A stretch of DNA of 64,000 nucleotides, taken from HGW-17 sp964516435. GTDB taxonomy: Bacteria > Myxococcota_A > Polyangia > HGW-17. The stretch spans positions 1 to 64,000 of the forward strand of contig CAZEZP010000091.1 of NCBI GenBank assembly GCA_964516435.1, read 5' to 3'. Made by a program: the position numbers and the translations under genes. This document shows, in pieces, positions 31,301 to 38,180 of the stretch; the stretch's first letter is position 1; every line of letters begins with the position of its first letter. The notes under the pieces were generated by a model. That model saw only the letters and a program-made list of their open reading frames with translations. It ran no database searches and was not told the DNA's origin.

Positions 31301-32829
31301 TGATCATCCACGAACTGATCGACCTGTACCAGACCACCGAGCAGTGGAAGAAGGTCGCCAAGAACATGATCCTGCTCGCCGAGATGGAAGACGATCCCAA
31401 GGTCCGCTCCAAGATCTGGTACGGCATCGGCGGCATCTTCCGGGAGTACATCAAGTCGTTCGACGACGCGGTGGAGTACTACAACCGCTGCCTGGACGAC
31501 GATCCCACCAACCTCAAGGCCTTCCAGTACACGGACGAGATCCTCACGAAGAAGAAGGACTGGAAGTTGCAGGAGCGCAACTACCGAAAGATGATCAAGC
31601 GCGTGATGGATTCCCAGCCGGACAACACGACGCTCCTGACCAACCTGTGGCACTTCCTGGGCGAAATCTACCGCACGCGCCTGAAGGACTTCAAGGCGGC
31701 GATGGCCGCCTTCGAAAATGCCATCCAACTGGATCCCGCCAACACCACGCGGCACGAAATTCTGGCGGAACTGTACGAACTGGCGGGCCCGGACACCTAC
31801 GACAAAGCCATCGCCAAGCACCACGAAATCCTCGATCAGAACGTGAACAATCAGGAAAGCATGAAGAAGCTCTACCGGCTGTACCTGGAAACCCGCAACT
31901 ACGACGCGGCCTGGTGCATGTCGGCAGTGCTCTCCACGCTCAAGACGGCCGATGCCGAGGAACTGGAATTCTTCAACCAGTACAAGCCACGCGGGTTTGT
32001 GCAGTTGAAGCAGCGCTTCAGCCAAGACATCTGGACCAAAATCACATCGCCCATGGAGGACCCGGCCGTACGTCACCTGATGGCGGCCATTTCCGTCCCC
32101 ATCACCACGCTCAAGGGGCGTCCCGTGAAGGCCTGGGGCATCAACCGCAAGGCTCGCCAGGAGCCGACGGGTGAAGGTCCCCTGTTCAACAAGATCTTCT
32201 TCTATGTCCTGAACTACCTGGCCGTGGAAGTGCCCGAACTGTACCTGCTGCCCGACCATCGTGGCGGCATCCAGCATGGCGTCATGATCGACAAGGGCCA
32301 GCGGATTCCCTTCGTGACCGTGGGACAGGATCTCCTCCAGAACCGCACGGAGAAGGATCTGGCCTTCATCGTGGCCCGGGAACTCACCTACATGCGGCCG
32401 GAATACTACCTGCTCAAGCATGTGACCAGCATCGGCGAACTGCGCGGGCTGGTCTTCGGTTCCATGCGCCTGGTCAATCCGGCCATCCCACTGCCGGCCG
32501 ATCCTGGCGTGCTGCAGCAGACGGCAGCCCAACTGGCCCCGGTGCTGCCACCGGCTTCCAAGGAAATCCTGCTGAGCCTGACCCAGAAGATGGCGGCCAC
32601 GGGCTACGTCCCCAACGTGGATGCCTTCATCCAGGGCGTGGAAATGACCTCGCACCGGGCTGCGCTGACGCTGATGCAGGATCTCGTCGAGGCACTGTTG
32701 GCCCTTCAGGCCGAACCCATGCTTCCGGGCGGACTCGGACTCCAGCAGAAGAGGGATGCGCTCCTGCGCTTCGCCATGTCCGAAACGTTCTTCAAACTTC
32801 GCAAGGAACTGGGAGTCGCCATCGGGTGA
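22339..32829 (+). CDS. Giant TPR-like repeat protein with degenerate peptidase-like C-terminal domain
   Basis: About 3,496 residues, by far the largest gene here. Almost all of it is tandem alpha-helical repeats with a unit of roughly 73-76 residues (two TPR-like hairpins), pattern LE.LY...W..L...Y...L then A.IYE..L.D..KA...Y...LE.DP. There is no signal peptide or transmembrane segment, so it should be a huge cytoplasmic solenoid scaffold. The last 300 residues differ: EKDLAFIVARELTYM (RELTY at 3347-3351) sits where M48-type peptidases have HELGH, suggesting a decayed peptidase fold. GTG at 22339 is preferred to ATG 22327 because GGAGG lies 5 nt before it. A tiny lipoprotein gene follows 4 bp downstream. 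Function unknown. Confidence 0.9.
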   Translation: MAEYILDDLVIRLEETFDDAVSEWVAKAQAFEAEGNAPRAMDAWTRAVKASETAIGPRVALARMYKDAARWNQYVDMLNDISKRLPDELQEEKVRLLHMSVPILRDQMKLMPKVIDAYKKILSIMPGDEEAFTALVEIISGMARWPDLVKLYQERLEAEADSARKAQMQLEIARLYNDKLHNKREAARAYESLLELDPANEEAFSNLKKMYEEARDYESLIKLHQRELELLSDPRERTEKTLEIARMATTRVKKPELLLALWEDVLAADPECIEALENLEQLYEREKKWDKMVEIDRKLLELVADPARQAAVCLKLASTLQDKAEDAAGAVEVWRRLLELEPDNRRAQDALKKLLVDLGQYDELEDLFRQWGKLEEFIRITSKQAETEADQERKIDLLFREARIWRADLGKNDRAMKALEKVLEVDANNLRAAESLIELYEEAQAFKKLPQVLEIRIRHTEEESLRRERMEELARIYEEHIKDRENAFSWYLQAFSSGPDLEHLREACERLAGAVDGGWAKLVAAYESACESVQDASVQLALLLVVASAWENQLKNIDKALSTCLKILELDDANEAALDALERIYQQKQEWQKLLDVYQKKIDLAADDSLRRDLYWKLADIYDTLMEKPEKAVEAYREALELLPEDVPTMQRLDALYLRLQKWEDLSGILERQLEFVDDENARVELKFRWADVQESRLGNVEEAVDGYRQVLEWQPGHEGAREKLEKHLDSPNAEIRRKAADILEPVYKTILEFEKLIKVHEIQAATDEDPVFVLDMLVTIGNLWAENIGNNAKALDAYARAVRHSPDSDDARRALERVAEIEDRWATVLEVYEDILKREELGEIIRHTLHVRAAEIARDQLQKTDVAIGHFQAALELDSGNEMVLGALEILYQGTENWEKLLDVSRKQLELAQELGRRQELRFRCGMILDQKLDRPQEAVPVYEEILGEEPDQLTALHALDRLYQKLGMWTELADNLTKQLELAQDPEAQGELLRRLAAVQHEKLHETTLAIETWRRALELDGTDEVVIAALEKLLDVEEHALVAANLLEPVYKNLGRWEKLVRVHEIVLGNTFDPVEQIRLIHVIANIHDEFMEEPRKAFDDYVRAFLIDPRHADTRRQMERIAESLKAWEDLFAIYSKVVDAGEDVEIALDLQTRIADLLASEVGDVERAAAAYNKLLEISPEHIPAVDALEKLFLGAGDVKRMVDAILRKVSLVSDPEEKKALAFRAAAIQKEDLEDKKAAIATYRLILEIDDTDMRALTELEQIFVNDEDWENLQEIYARKADLAPSVEDRKQMLYTLGQMYDRDLKNMEKAIETYERILDEDPVDEVALQNLDRLYELAGKWQELVSVLDVMIQNGQSDAEVAATKLRLGEVHELRMKAPDVAVPLYGEALDLDAGNEGIVAALWRVMQGGADDARCDGITYEPEIRTSAAVILDRYFSTVGEQEKLVTVLNVRVAQSEDTYERVQLLHRLKEIHELQLDRPREALDDMARALALDPRHEPSLAEIERLSAVLDAWKDLIDIYAKVGSACEEKEDKIFYLYRISRVYEEELRDLAAATRKLEEVLALEPQAEAALAGLDRLLEAQGRYPELAAILEKEIEAAPLPEDAQNFRYRLARLQVEHLGNPEKAVEAYAALLEEAPAHEGARAGMEDLLSQGVAPRRVFDVLEPLYRQDALWENLVSLHEKYLHFVKVPEERIGLYKIICELQENYVQDPETAFKTWARAFAEAEDDVEIQEKLESLAAQMALWNDLVEVYRASARKLSRKASQDASARELAIQIWLKAARVHEEEMADPAGAEEANKAVLALDHENFTALESLDRIYSANGMMPELAEILDRRAKTAQDSYDRVQFLFRLAHVREVELQDMPAAVAALEAVLREKDGNRDALEGLERIHFNNRDFKALFSVYERMSKAFSSDDEVAEALAHMAKIASDALKNPLGAKDLWKRVLEIKGDETRALRELANLAEAARDWEGCVEYLKRITEASYDTHEQVEAHLAVGRIALSELKDHRQALDAYLAVRSIEPSNLEALEKLAYIFNESQAWEELVDVLESLVEHGRDTLGAKKLRQLHAQIGKVEKEYLMRPDRAIAAWENVLRVMPGDTEALEALEILYVQNEQWTDTIRILEEKVRAASRDSQKIELLFQIADIYENRLWDKGSAANAYKRVLKVDNLHVDAFNHLERLLRDLANWKELTELYLTRYDHLGGHEDEIPDKNKAEIVSLLQRVAAIAEEKLGNRGDAFDALANAFDIDPTNDDTANHLERIASIQNNWQELIDMYQHAVKAVDDRMVKCDLLVKVARWYMDQLEDLGRATEALKQAQKYEPNYGRVHLQFAEVHRRNGSVGEYISSLSKALEVETRPDVIYKSAMELARTYHKEFGDTNEAIRYYRKAHEALPENPEPLEALELLYESTEKWRELIEVLSERVSRSSNDEEIFDLKMKIADIWDDRREMPSRAIDVVNELLDAHPDNLVVMRRLEGLYEKAGQMEEYLAILERQMEHLTHNDERIRKLHQMAAVWEEHFEKTDKAIECYEAILEIDDKDERAYQNLARLYRQEKKWSEYIEVLYRHVYVKHDPKERVRLYKAAAEVLEKHLNEPERAIDAYMQILDDEPNDVDALTALSRLFEAAQDWDRCLDVSKRLVELTTDQNVKMDLYFRLGRIAEEFQHDNAEAERLYAEALAINPSFVPALRKLSRIYEERHDWLKAAKMLEQAQGHTANMVEKASYLYEGGIIRLDHLDDPERAAELLEACLAIDPEHVDAALRYTDILWERKQYADAFPHLQMLVRKLEAAQADRELLAKVYYRFGKAAETRGELEKAQQVYYKAYQIEKTSLPILQGMASVCDALKQYDQAFKLYKQILVHPQAEGDTELQTEVYYRLGNIHAARNEAMKALNLYEKALENNPAHMPTLEAMVALHEKDGNFKAAAEVKTRMAASLSGNEWVEFMMGLAQYYNEKVMDKAAAIKTYEDALARDPRNKLIIHELIDLYQTTEQWKKVAKNMILLAEMEDDPKVRSKIWYGIGGIFREYIKSFDDAVEYYNRCLDDDPTNLKAFQYTDEILTKKKDWKLQERNYRKMIKRVMDSQPDNTTLLTNLWHFLGEIYRTRLKDFKAAMAAFENAIQLDPANTTRHEILAELYELAGPDTYDKAIAKHHEILDQNVNNQESMKKLYRLYLETRNYDAAWCMSAVLSTLKTADAEELEFFNQYKPRGFVQLKQRFSQDIWTKITSPMEDPAVRHLMAAISVPITTLKGRPVKAWGINRKARQEPTGEGPLFNKIFFYVLNYLAVEVPELYLLPDHRGGIQHGVMIDKGQRIPFVTVGQDLLQNRTEKDLAFIVARELTYMRPEYYLLKHVTSIGELRGLVFGSMRLVNPAIPLPADPGVLQQTAAQLAPVLPPASKEILLSLTQKMAATGYVPNVDAFIQGVEMTSHRAALTLMQDLVEALLALQAEPMLPGGLGLQQKRDALLRFAMSETFFKLRKELGVAIG

Positions 32830-32833
32830 TGCC

Positions 32834-33043
32834 ATGAAAAAGATTCTGATCTCTACCCTCATTGGAATGATTTCGCTGCTGGCAGCCTGCGGCTCGAAAA
32901 AATCCGGTGCCACCACGCCAGACAGGGAAAAAACGGCGGATTCGGCATCCACGCAGGGTTCCGGCACGGCGGAACCCGCACAACCAGCGGGACCGCAATC
33001 CGATCTGTGCACCGATACGAACTGCCCGGGGGTCGTCCGCTGA
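32834..33043 (+). CDS. Small lipoprotein
   Basis: A 69-residue predicted lipoprotein: MKKILISTLIGMISLLAAC (lipid Cys19), then a Ser/Thr/Ala/Pro-rich, probably disordered tail with two cysteines near the end (DLCTDTNCPG). It starts 4 bp after the stop of the giant repeat gene and is likely translationally coupled with it. No domain recognised. It may be a surface tether or pairing partner for the complex that includes the giant protein, but that is speculation. Confidence 0.72.
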   Translation: MKKILISTLIGMISLLAACGSKKSGATTPDREKTADSASTQGSGTAEPAQPAGPQSDLCTDTNCPGVVR

Positions 33044-33098
33044 CTGGCCGCAACGCAGGGTTTCTCCCCTGCCCCCAACTTTCAGGAGGTCGCATCAC

Positions 33099-34673
33099 AT
33101 GTCCGTTCTGGGTATCGATCCCGTCCGCGTAGCCCGACTGCGTCAGGTGGCTCGTGAAATCACGCTGCAACTGGCGCCGATGATCCGCTCGCATACCACG
33201 GTCACCGTGGAGCGGGCGATCCTGCGCCTTTTGGGACTCGATGGCGTGGATGCCAACCAGGTGCCGCTTCCCAACGTGGTGGTCAACCATCTCCAGGAAG
33301 ACATCCGGGACGGCGCCGCCAGCCGCGTGGTGGCCGCCATGCTGCAGACAGGGCTCTCCATTTCCGAACTGGGAGAACGCGTAGCCCGCGGCGAACTGGA
33401 TCTGCGCGGCCCCGCGGCCGTTCCATGCGACGAGATCCGTTCGTACGGCGAAGAACTGGCCAGGGAAAGCCTGGCCCGCATCACGGCAATGGTGGCCGAG
33501 CGGCAGGAGCGGATGCGCCGCCTCCCCGTGCGGGAACAACCCTGGAAATACGTCATCGTGGCCACGGGCAACATCTACGAGGACGTGACGCAGGCCCGCG
33601 CCGCCGTCCTGCGCGGCGCCGACATCATCGCGGTCATCCGCACCACGGGCCAGAGCCTGCTGGATTACGTGCCCTACGGCCCCACCACGGAAGGCTTCGG
33701 CGGCACCTATGCCACCCAGGCCAACTTCCGCATCATGCGCCAGGCGCTCGACGAGGTGGCCGAGCAGACGGGACACTACGTGCGCCTGGTGAACTACGCT
33801 TCGGGGCTGTGCATGCCGGAAATCGTCGTCATGGGCGCCTTCGAGCGCCTGGACATGATGCTCAACGACAGCATGTACGGCATCCTGTTCCGGGACATCA
33901 ATCCCATCCGCACGTTCGTGGACCAGTTCTTCTCCCGCATGATCGATGCAGTGGCCGGCATCATCATCAACACGGGCGAAGACAACTACCTGACCACCGC
34001 CGACGCCCTGGAAGCCGCCCACACCGTGTTGGCCTCCGATTTCATCAACGAGAGTTTCGGCCTGGCCGCCGGCCTGACTCCGGACCTGCTGGGCCTGGGG
34101 CACGCCTTCGAAATCAACCCCGACATCGAGGACAGTTTCCTCCTCGAACTCTCCCAGGCGCTCTTGCTGCGGGAGGTGTTCCCCGATTCGCCGCTCAAGT
34201 ACATGCCGCCCACCAAACACATGAGCGGCGACATCTTCAAGGGCTATCTCATGAATGCCATGTTCAACCTGGCCGGCATCTGGTCCCGCCAGGGCATCCA
34301 GTTGCTGGGCATGCTCACCGAAGCCATGCACACGCCGTTCCTGCAGGATCGCTTCCTGGCGCTGGAAAACGCCTCCTACATCATGAATGCGGCCAGGCAC
34401 ATCCACGAGCAGGTGGACTTCCGGCCCGATTCCCTGGTGGTGCGCCGGGCCGGCGAGGTGCTGGAGAAGACGGAACGCCTCCTGGAGGACGTGCAGCGCA
34501 CCGGATTGCTGGAAGCCATCGCCGCAGGCTGGTTCGCCGACATCCGGCGGCCGGCGGACCGCGGCAAGGGGCTCCTGGGCGTCCGGGAAAAGAGCGAACG
34601 CTATTTCAACCCCTTCAAATCGGTGTTCGCCCGTCATCTCGGCCTGGAAAAGGAGATCGACACATGGATGTGA
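33099..34673 (+). CDS. kamD: Lysine 5,6-aminomutase alpha subunit
   Basis: A 524-residue large subunit of the adenosylcobalamin- and PLP-dependent D-lysine/beta-lysine 5,6-aminomutase, which shifts the terminal amino group by one carbon in lysine fermentation. The sequence matches the family throughout, including VPYGPTTEGFGGTYATQ, NYASGLCMPEI, LNDSMYGILFRDIN, MIDAVAGIIINTGEDNY and KYMPPTKHMSGDIF. ATG at 33099 follows AGGAGGT at ideal spacing. It overlaps kamE by 10 bp, indicating coupled synthesis of the two subunits. No other lysine-fermentation gene (kdd, kce, kal) is present in the window, so whether the cell ferments lysine or uses this for another purpose is open. Confidence 0.95.
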   Translation: MSVLGIDPVRVARLRQVAREITLQLAPMIRSHTTVTVERAILRLLGLDGVDANQVPLPNVVVNHLQEDIRDGAASRVVAAMLQTGLSISELGERVARGELDLRGPAAVPCDEIRSYGEELARESLARITAMVAERQERMRRLPVREQPWKYVIVATGNIYEDVTQARAAVLRGADIIAVIRTTGQSLLDYVPYGPTTEGFGGTYATQANFRIMRQALDEVAEQTGHYVRLVNYASGLCMPEIVVMGAFERLDMMLNDSMYGILFRDINPIRTFVDQFFSRMIDAVAGIIINTGEDNYLTTADALEAAHTVLASDFINESFGLAAGLTPDLLGLGHAFEINPDIEDSFLLELSQALLLREVFPDSPLKYMPPTKHMSGDIFKGYLMNAMFNLAGIWSRQGIQLLGMLTEAMHTPFLQDRFLALENASYIMNAARHIHEQVDFRPDSLVVRRAGEVLEKTERLLEDVQRTGLLEAIAAGWFADIRRPADRGKGLLGVREKSERYFNPFKSVFARHLGLEKEIDTWM

Positions 34674-35428
34674 ATCTGCGCGAAATCCGGCCCTATGGCG
34701 ATACGCTTTCCGACGGAGCCATGCAGTTGAGCTTCACGCTTCCGCTGGCCTGCGGCCCGCTGGCCAAGGAAGCCGCCCTGCGGTTCGTGGCGAAGATGGG
34801 CCTCGCCGAGGCCGACGTGGTCCACATGGCCGACCTGGGCGAGGGATTCACCTTCTTCGTGGTGTACGGCAAGACGCGGCTATCCATCGACGCGACCGAA
34901 ATCCGGGTGACCCAGGTGGATGCGGAAGTCTGGGACCGGCCCACCTGCGATGAGAAGATTCGCGAGATTTTCGGCCGTCCCCTGCGCATCGTGGGCGCCT
35001 GCATCGGCGAAGACGCCCACACGGTGGGCATCGACGCCATCATGAACATGAAGGGGTACGCCGGGCACTACGGGCTCGAGCGGTTCGCCATGGTGGACGC
35101 CGTGAATCTGGGGGCCCAAGTGGAGCCGGAGACGCTCCTGCAGAAAGCCCGCGAGATGAATGCCGATGCCGTGCTGGTCTCCCAGGTGGTGACGCAGCGC
35201 GATGCCCACCTGCAGAATCTCACCCGGTTCGTCGAACTGGTGGAAGCCGCCGGCATGCGGGAAAAAATCGTCCTGGTGGCGGGCGGCCCGCGCATCGATC
35301 ACAAACTGGCGCTCGAATTGGGCTATGATGCCGGATTCGGCCGCGGGACGTTCGCCGAACACGTGGCCTCGTTCGTCATCCAGACCCTGGCCCGGCGGCA
35401 GGGATTGTCCACGGGAAGGCATTCATGA
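34664..35428 (+). CDS. kamE: Lysine 5,6-aminomutase beta subunit
   Basis: A 254-residue small subunit carrying the B12-binding Rossmann domain. DAHTVG (117-122) is the DxHxxG motif with His119 as the cobalamin lower ligand. Lys130 in NMKGYAGHYGLER is the PLP-binding lysine; the 11-residue gap between His119 and Lys130 equals that between His133 and Lys144 of the characterised clostridial enzyme. The start overlaps the kamD end and the stop overlaps rny by ATGA. All catalytic residues I can place are present, so the enzyme should be functional. Confidence 0.95.
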   Translation: MDVNLREIRPYGDTLSDGAMQLSFTLPLACGPLAKEAALRFVAKMGLAEADVVHMADLGEGFTFFVVYGKTRLSIDATEIRVTQVDAEVWDRPTCDEKIREIFGRPLRIVGACIGEDAHTVGIDAIMNMKGYAGHYGLERFAMVDAVNLGAQVEPETLLQKAREMNADAVLVSQVVTQRDAHLQNLTRFVELVEAAGMREKIVLVAGGPRIDHKLALELGYDAGFGRGTFAEHVASFVIQTLARRQGLSTGRHS

Positions 35429-36996
35429 TCACGCTGCTGCTCGTTCTGCTGATTCCGGCCGCATTCCTGGCGGCTTTCGAGTATTTCCGCCGCGTCGGCC
35501 AGGCACGGCAGGCGGCCGTGGTGCAGGAGGCGCACGAGCGCGCGCGGGAAGTCCTGGACGAGACGCGCCGGCGCGTGGAAGACATCCGCCTCAAGGCCCG
35601 CCACGAGTCGGCCCAGTTCCGCCTCGACGCCCGCAAGCAGATGGAAGATGCCGCCCGGGATCTGGAAGAGGAGATGAACGAGCAGGAAATCCACCTGGAG
35701 CGCGAACAGGCGCGCGTGGAAGTTGCGCAGGAGGAAACCAGGGCGCGCGCAGCCGCGCTGGAGGCGCGCCAGGCGGAACTGCACAAGCGCCAGAACGCGA
35801 TCAACGAACTGCGCGACCGGCGCCGGGAACTGCTCGCCCGGCTACCGCAGGCGCTGGAGGAACGCGCCGAACTCACGCACGACCAGATGCGCCAGGTCCT
35901 GTTCGAACGTATGGTGGAAGCGGAGGAAAATCTCACGCGGGAAACCCTGCGGTCCTGGGAGCAGGTGCCCGAGGCCGAATTCATTCCCAAGGCCAAGCGC
36001 GTCATGGGGATCGCCATGGGCCGCCTCGCGCCAACCCCCATCCAGGATCGCCCCTCGGCTTTCGTGGAATTCCCGCCGGCGCAATACCAGAATCTGCTGA
36101 AGTTGTGCGAAGGCTCCCTGGAACGGCTTTCCGAACTGTTCCGGATTCCCGTGTTCGCTCAGGAAGGAGACCCGGTCGCCATCCGGTTCGACACCATCGA
36201 TGGGGTGTCCCGCGAAGTGGCCCGGCGGGTGCTGGAAAAGATGGCCGACGGTTCGAAACCGGTGTCCTCCTGGGAAATGCTGGCGGAATTGTGGGAGAAG
36301 CGCAATACAGAGATGAAAAACGAAATCCTGGGCCTGGGCCGCAAGGCGTTCAAGGTGGTAGGCCTCAAGCCCAAGGCCCATCCTGAAATCCTCAACCTGG
36401 TGGGACGTCTGTATTTCCGCACTTCCTACACGCAGAACCAGTGGCTGCATTCGGTGGAAGCCGCCCAGTTGGCCGGGCTGATCGCCGCCGAGTTGCATCT
36501 GGACGTGGAACTGGCGCGGCGGGCCACGCTGCTGCATGACATCGGCAAGGCGCTCACGCACGAAGTGGAGGGATCCCACGCCCTCATCGGCTGCGAACTG
36601 GCCACCCAGTACGGCGAGCCGCCGGAAGTGGTGAACGCCATCGGCGCGCACCACGGGGAAAAGGACAACGAATACGTCTACACGTCCCTGGTCATGGCCG
36701 CCGACGCCATGAGCGGGGGCCGTCCCGGCGCGCGGCGCGAGCAGTTGGAGACGTATTTCGACCGGATCGCCGACCTGGAGCATGCGGCGCGCGCCTTCTC
36801 CGGAATCCAGGAGGCATTCGCCGTCCAGGCCGGGCGCGAACTGCGCGTGCATGTGGATTCGCAGCGCGTGGACGACATGCGCACGCTTTCCATGGCCGCT
36901 GAGATCGCCCGCAAGATTTCCCAGGAAATCACGTTCCCGGGACAGGTGAAGATCACGGTGATCCGGACCTTTACGGCCCAGGAGACGGCCCGATGA
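35425..36996 (+). CDS. rny: Ribonuclease Y-type HD-domain endoribonuclease with degenerate KH domain
   Basis: A 523-residue membrane-anchored endoribonuclease of the RNase Y family, expected to initiate mRNA decay. N-terminal transmembrane helix (1-18), long coiled coil (about 25-190), a KH-equivalent region (about 215-275), and an HD domain with HS (342), HDIGKA (371-376), and AAHH-type GAHHGEKD. FRTSYTQN before the HD domain is characteristic. The KH GXXG loop, normally GRIIGREGRN, is replaced by QNLLKLCEGSLERL, so RNA binding by KH may be lost or altered. It overlaps kamE by 4 bp and the next gene by 4 bp, an unusual operon for this enzyme. Confidence 0.92.
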   Translation: MITLLLVLLIPAAFLAAFEYFRRVGQARQAAVVQEAHERAREVLDETRRRVEDIRLKARHESAQFRLDARKQMEDAARDLEEEMNEQEIHLEREQARVEVAQEETRARAAALEARQAELHKRQNAINELRDRRRELLARLPQALEERAELTHDQMRQVLFERMVEAEENLTRETLRSWEQVPEAEFIPKAKRVMGIAMGRLAPTPIQDRPSAFVEFPPAQYQNLLKLCEGSLERLSELFRIPVFAQEGDPVAIRFDTIDGVSREVARRVLEKMADGSKPVSSWEMLAELWEKRNTEMKNEILGLGRKAFKVVGLKPKAHPEILNLVGRLYFRTSYTQNQWLHSVEAAQLAGLIAAELHLDVELARRATLLHDIGKALTHEVEGSHALIGCELATQYGEPPEVVNAIGAHHGEKDNEYVYTSLVMAADAMSGGRPGARREQLETYFDRIADLEHAARAFSGIQEAFAVQAGRELRVHVDSQRVDDMRTLSMAAEIARKISQEITFPGQVKITVIRTFTAQETAR

Positions 36997-37529
36997 TCAA
37001 GTCCGGAAAGTTTTCCTGCGTAGCGGCGCCGGACACGGTCCACATGGATGGGCTGCGAACGCTGCTCGTGGTTTCGGGCCTGTATCTGCCGCTGGCGCTG
37101 GCGAGCCGGCTGATTTCGCTCGTGTACGTCCGCCGGCAGTCGTGGACGCTGGCGGATGGCGAATGGACCTGCGAGGAGACGGCGACCCTCTTCGGTTCGC
37201 TGACCCACAGGCGCGTGTTCAGCATTCCCGCTTCCTGCGTGGTGTACCGCATGGCGGGCGACGGCGGCGATCCCGCTTTCCTGCTCTCGGGAACCGTCTG
37301 GATGTTCCTTCTCGTGCTCTTCGGGGTTTCCAGGATTCATGCGGGATTGATGGCCATTTCCCCGGAAACGGTGGTCTCCGGCGCGCTCTGGGCCTTGTCC
37401 GGGCTGTTCCTGGACGTGGCGTGCGTACTCGTCCATCGCCACTGGAGCCGGCGGGAAACCTGGCAGTTCGGCCTCGTGGACGGACGTTCGTGGACGCTGG
37501 CTGCTCCCCGCATCCTGGATCAAACGTGA
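36993..37529 (+). CDS. Two-to-four-helix membrane protein, function unknown
   Basis: A 178-residue protein with hydrophobic segments at about 24-46 and 98-145 and a short polar region between them (SWTLADGEWTCEETATLFGSLTHRRVFSIPASCVVYRM) resembling a small PH-like or bacterial membrane-flanked domain. Its ATG overlaps the rny stop (ATGA), so it is made together with RNase Y and the aminomutase. I cannot assign a family. A role in membrane association of the RNase is possible only by context. Confidence 0.7.
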   Translation: MIKSGKFSCVAAPDTVHMDGLRTLLVVSGLYLPLALASRLISLVYVRRQSWTLADGEWTCEETATLFGSLTHRRVFSIPASCVVYRMAGDGGDPAFLLSGTVWMFLLVLFGVSRIHAGLMAISPETVVSGALWALSGLFLDVACVLVHRHWSRRETWQFGLVDGRSWTLAAPRILDQT

Positions 37530-37557
37530 TTTTCATCTTTTTTGTCTTTCCGGACTG

Positions 37558-37586
37558 TTGACGAAGCAGGGAAAAAACCATACGTT
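37558..37586 (+). promoter_or_regulatory. Weak putative promoter of the acidic protein gene
   Basis: TTGACG, 17 bases, TACGTT, about 55 bases before the start. The -35 is good, the -10 is poor (3 of 6). Confidence 0.3.
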
Positions 37587-37640
37587 TTCGCCCCGTGCCG
37601 CGTCGGCTCCGGCTTCCCGACGTGCAAAGGAGAATCGCCG

Positions 37641-38042
37641 ATGTTGGATCTGGCATTCGTGGAGGAAATCATCCCTGTTCTCATCACGGAAAGCACGCAC
37701 CCAAACGTCAAGGGGATCACCGCAGAGGTCATCCGCCAACTGGGGCTGCGCGGGCGTTCGGCCGCCGTCGCGGAACGGCGCATCCGCCCCATGGTCATCG
37801 AGGCGCTCAAGGAGCATTACGGAGATGAGGAACTGGATGAAGACATCCTCGGGGACGACGACGTGGACGACGAGGATGACGACGACTACTACAGCGATGA
37901 CGTGGACGACGAGGATGACGACGACTACTACGACGACGACGAGGAATATCCCGGATATGGAGACGAGGACGAGGATTTCGAGGACGAGGACGACGAACTG
38001 GATGGATATTCCTACGACGACGAGGATGACGACGACCGTTGA
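37641..38042 (+). CDS. Protein with extreme Asp/Glu/Tyr-rich tail
   Basis: 133 residues. The first 65 look folded and helical (LDLAFVEEIIPVLITEST, ITAEVIRQLGLRG, RIRPMVIEALKEHYGDEEL). The remaining half is almost only Asp, Glu, Tyr and Gly, including a 13-residue unit (DVDDEDDDDYYSD) present twice. The ATG follows AAAGGAGA at ideal spacing, and codon use is normal, so it is a real gene. Such tails can mimic nucleic acid or bind cations or basic proteins. No family recognised. It is a separate unit between the aminomutase operon and uvrA. Confidence 0.75.
   Translation: MLDLAFVEEIIPVLITESTHPNVKGITAEVIRQLGLRGRSAAVAERRIRPMVIEALKEHYGDEELDEDILGDDDVDDEDDDDYYSDDVDDEDDDDYYDDDEEYPGYGDEDEDFEDEDDELDGYSYDDEDDDDR
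37860..37931 (+). repeat. 39-base tandem repeat in the acidic tail
   Basis: Two copies with identical 33-base cores (37860-37892 and 37899-37931), period 39 bases or 13 codons, within GAC/GAG-rich DNA. Recent in-frame duplication, prone to length change. Confidence 0.8.
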
Positions 38043-38180
38043 CGGACTGACTCGTTCCTCGCAGCGATGACCCCGTCTTGCGTTTCGCCGCACGGCCTCG
38101 GGCCGTCTGCCGGCCGTTTTCGAATGTCCGGAAATCCCGTGCCGCCCGCGGCGGCGCCTGTTCCGGATGGAAGGTGATCC

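Noticed and set aside
38092..38120. ACGGCC-TCG-GGCCGT hairpin before uvrA as a terminator
   Set aside because: Only four T follow, and not directly after the stem; too weak to call.
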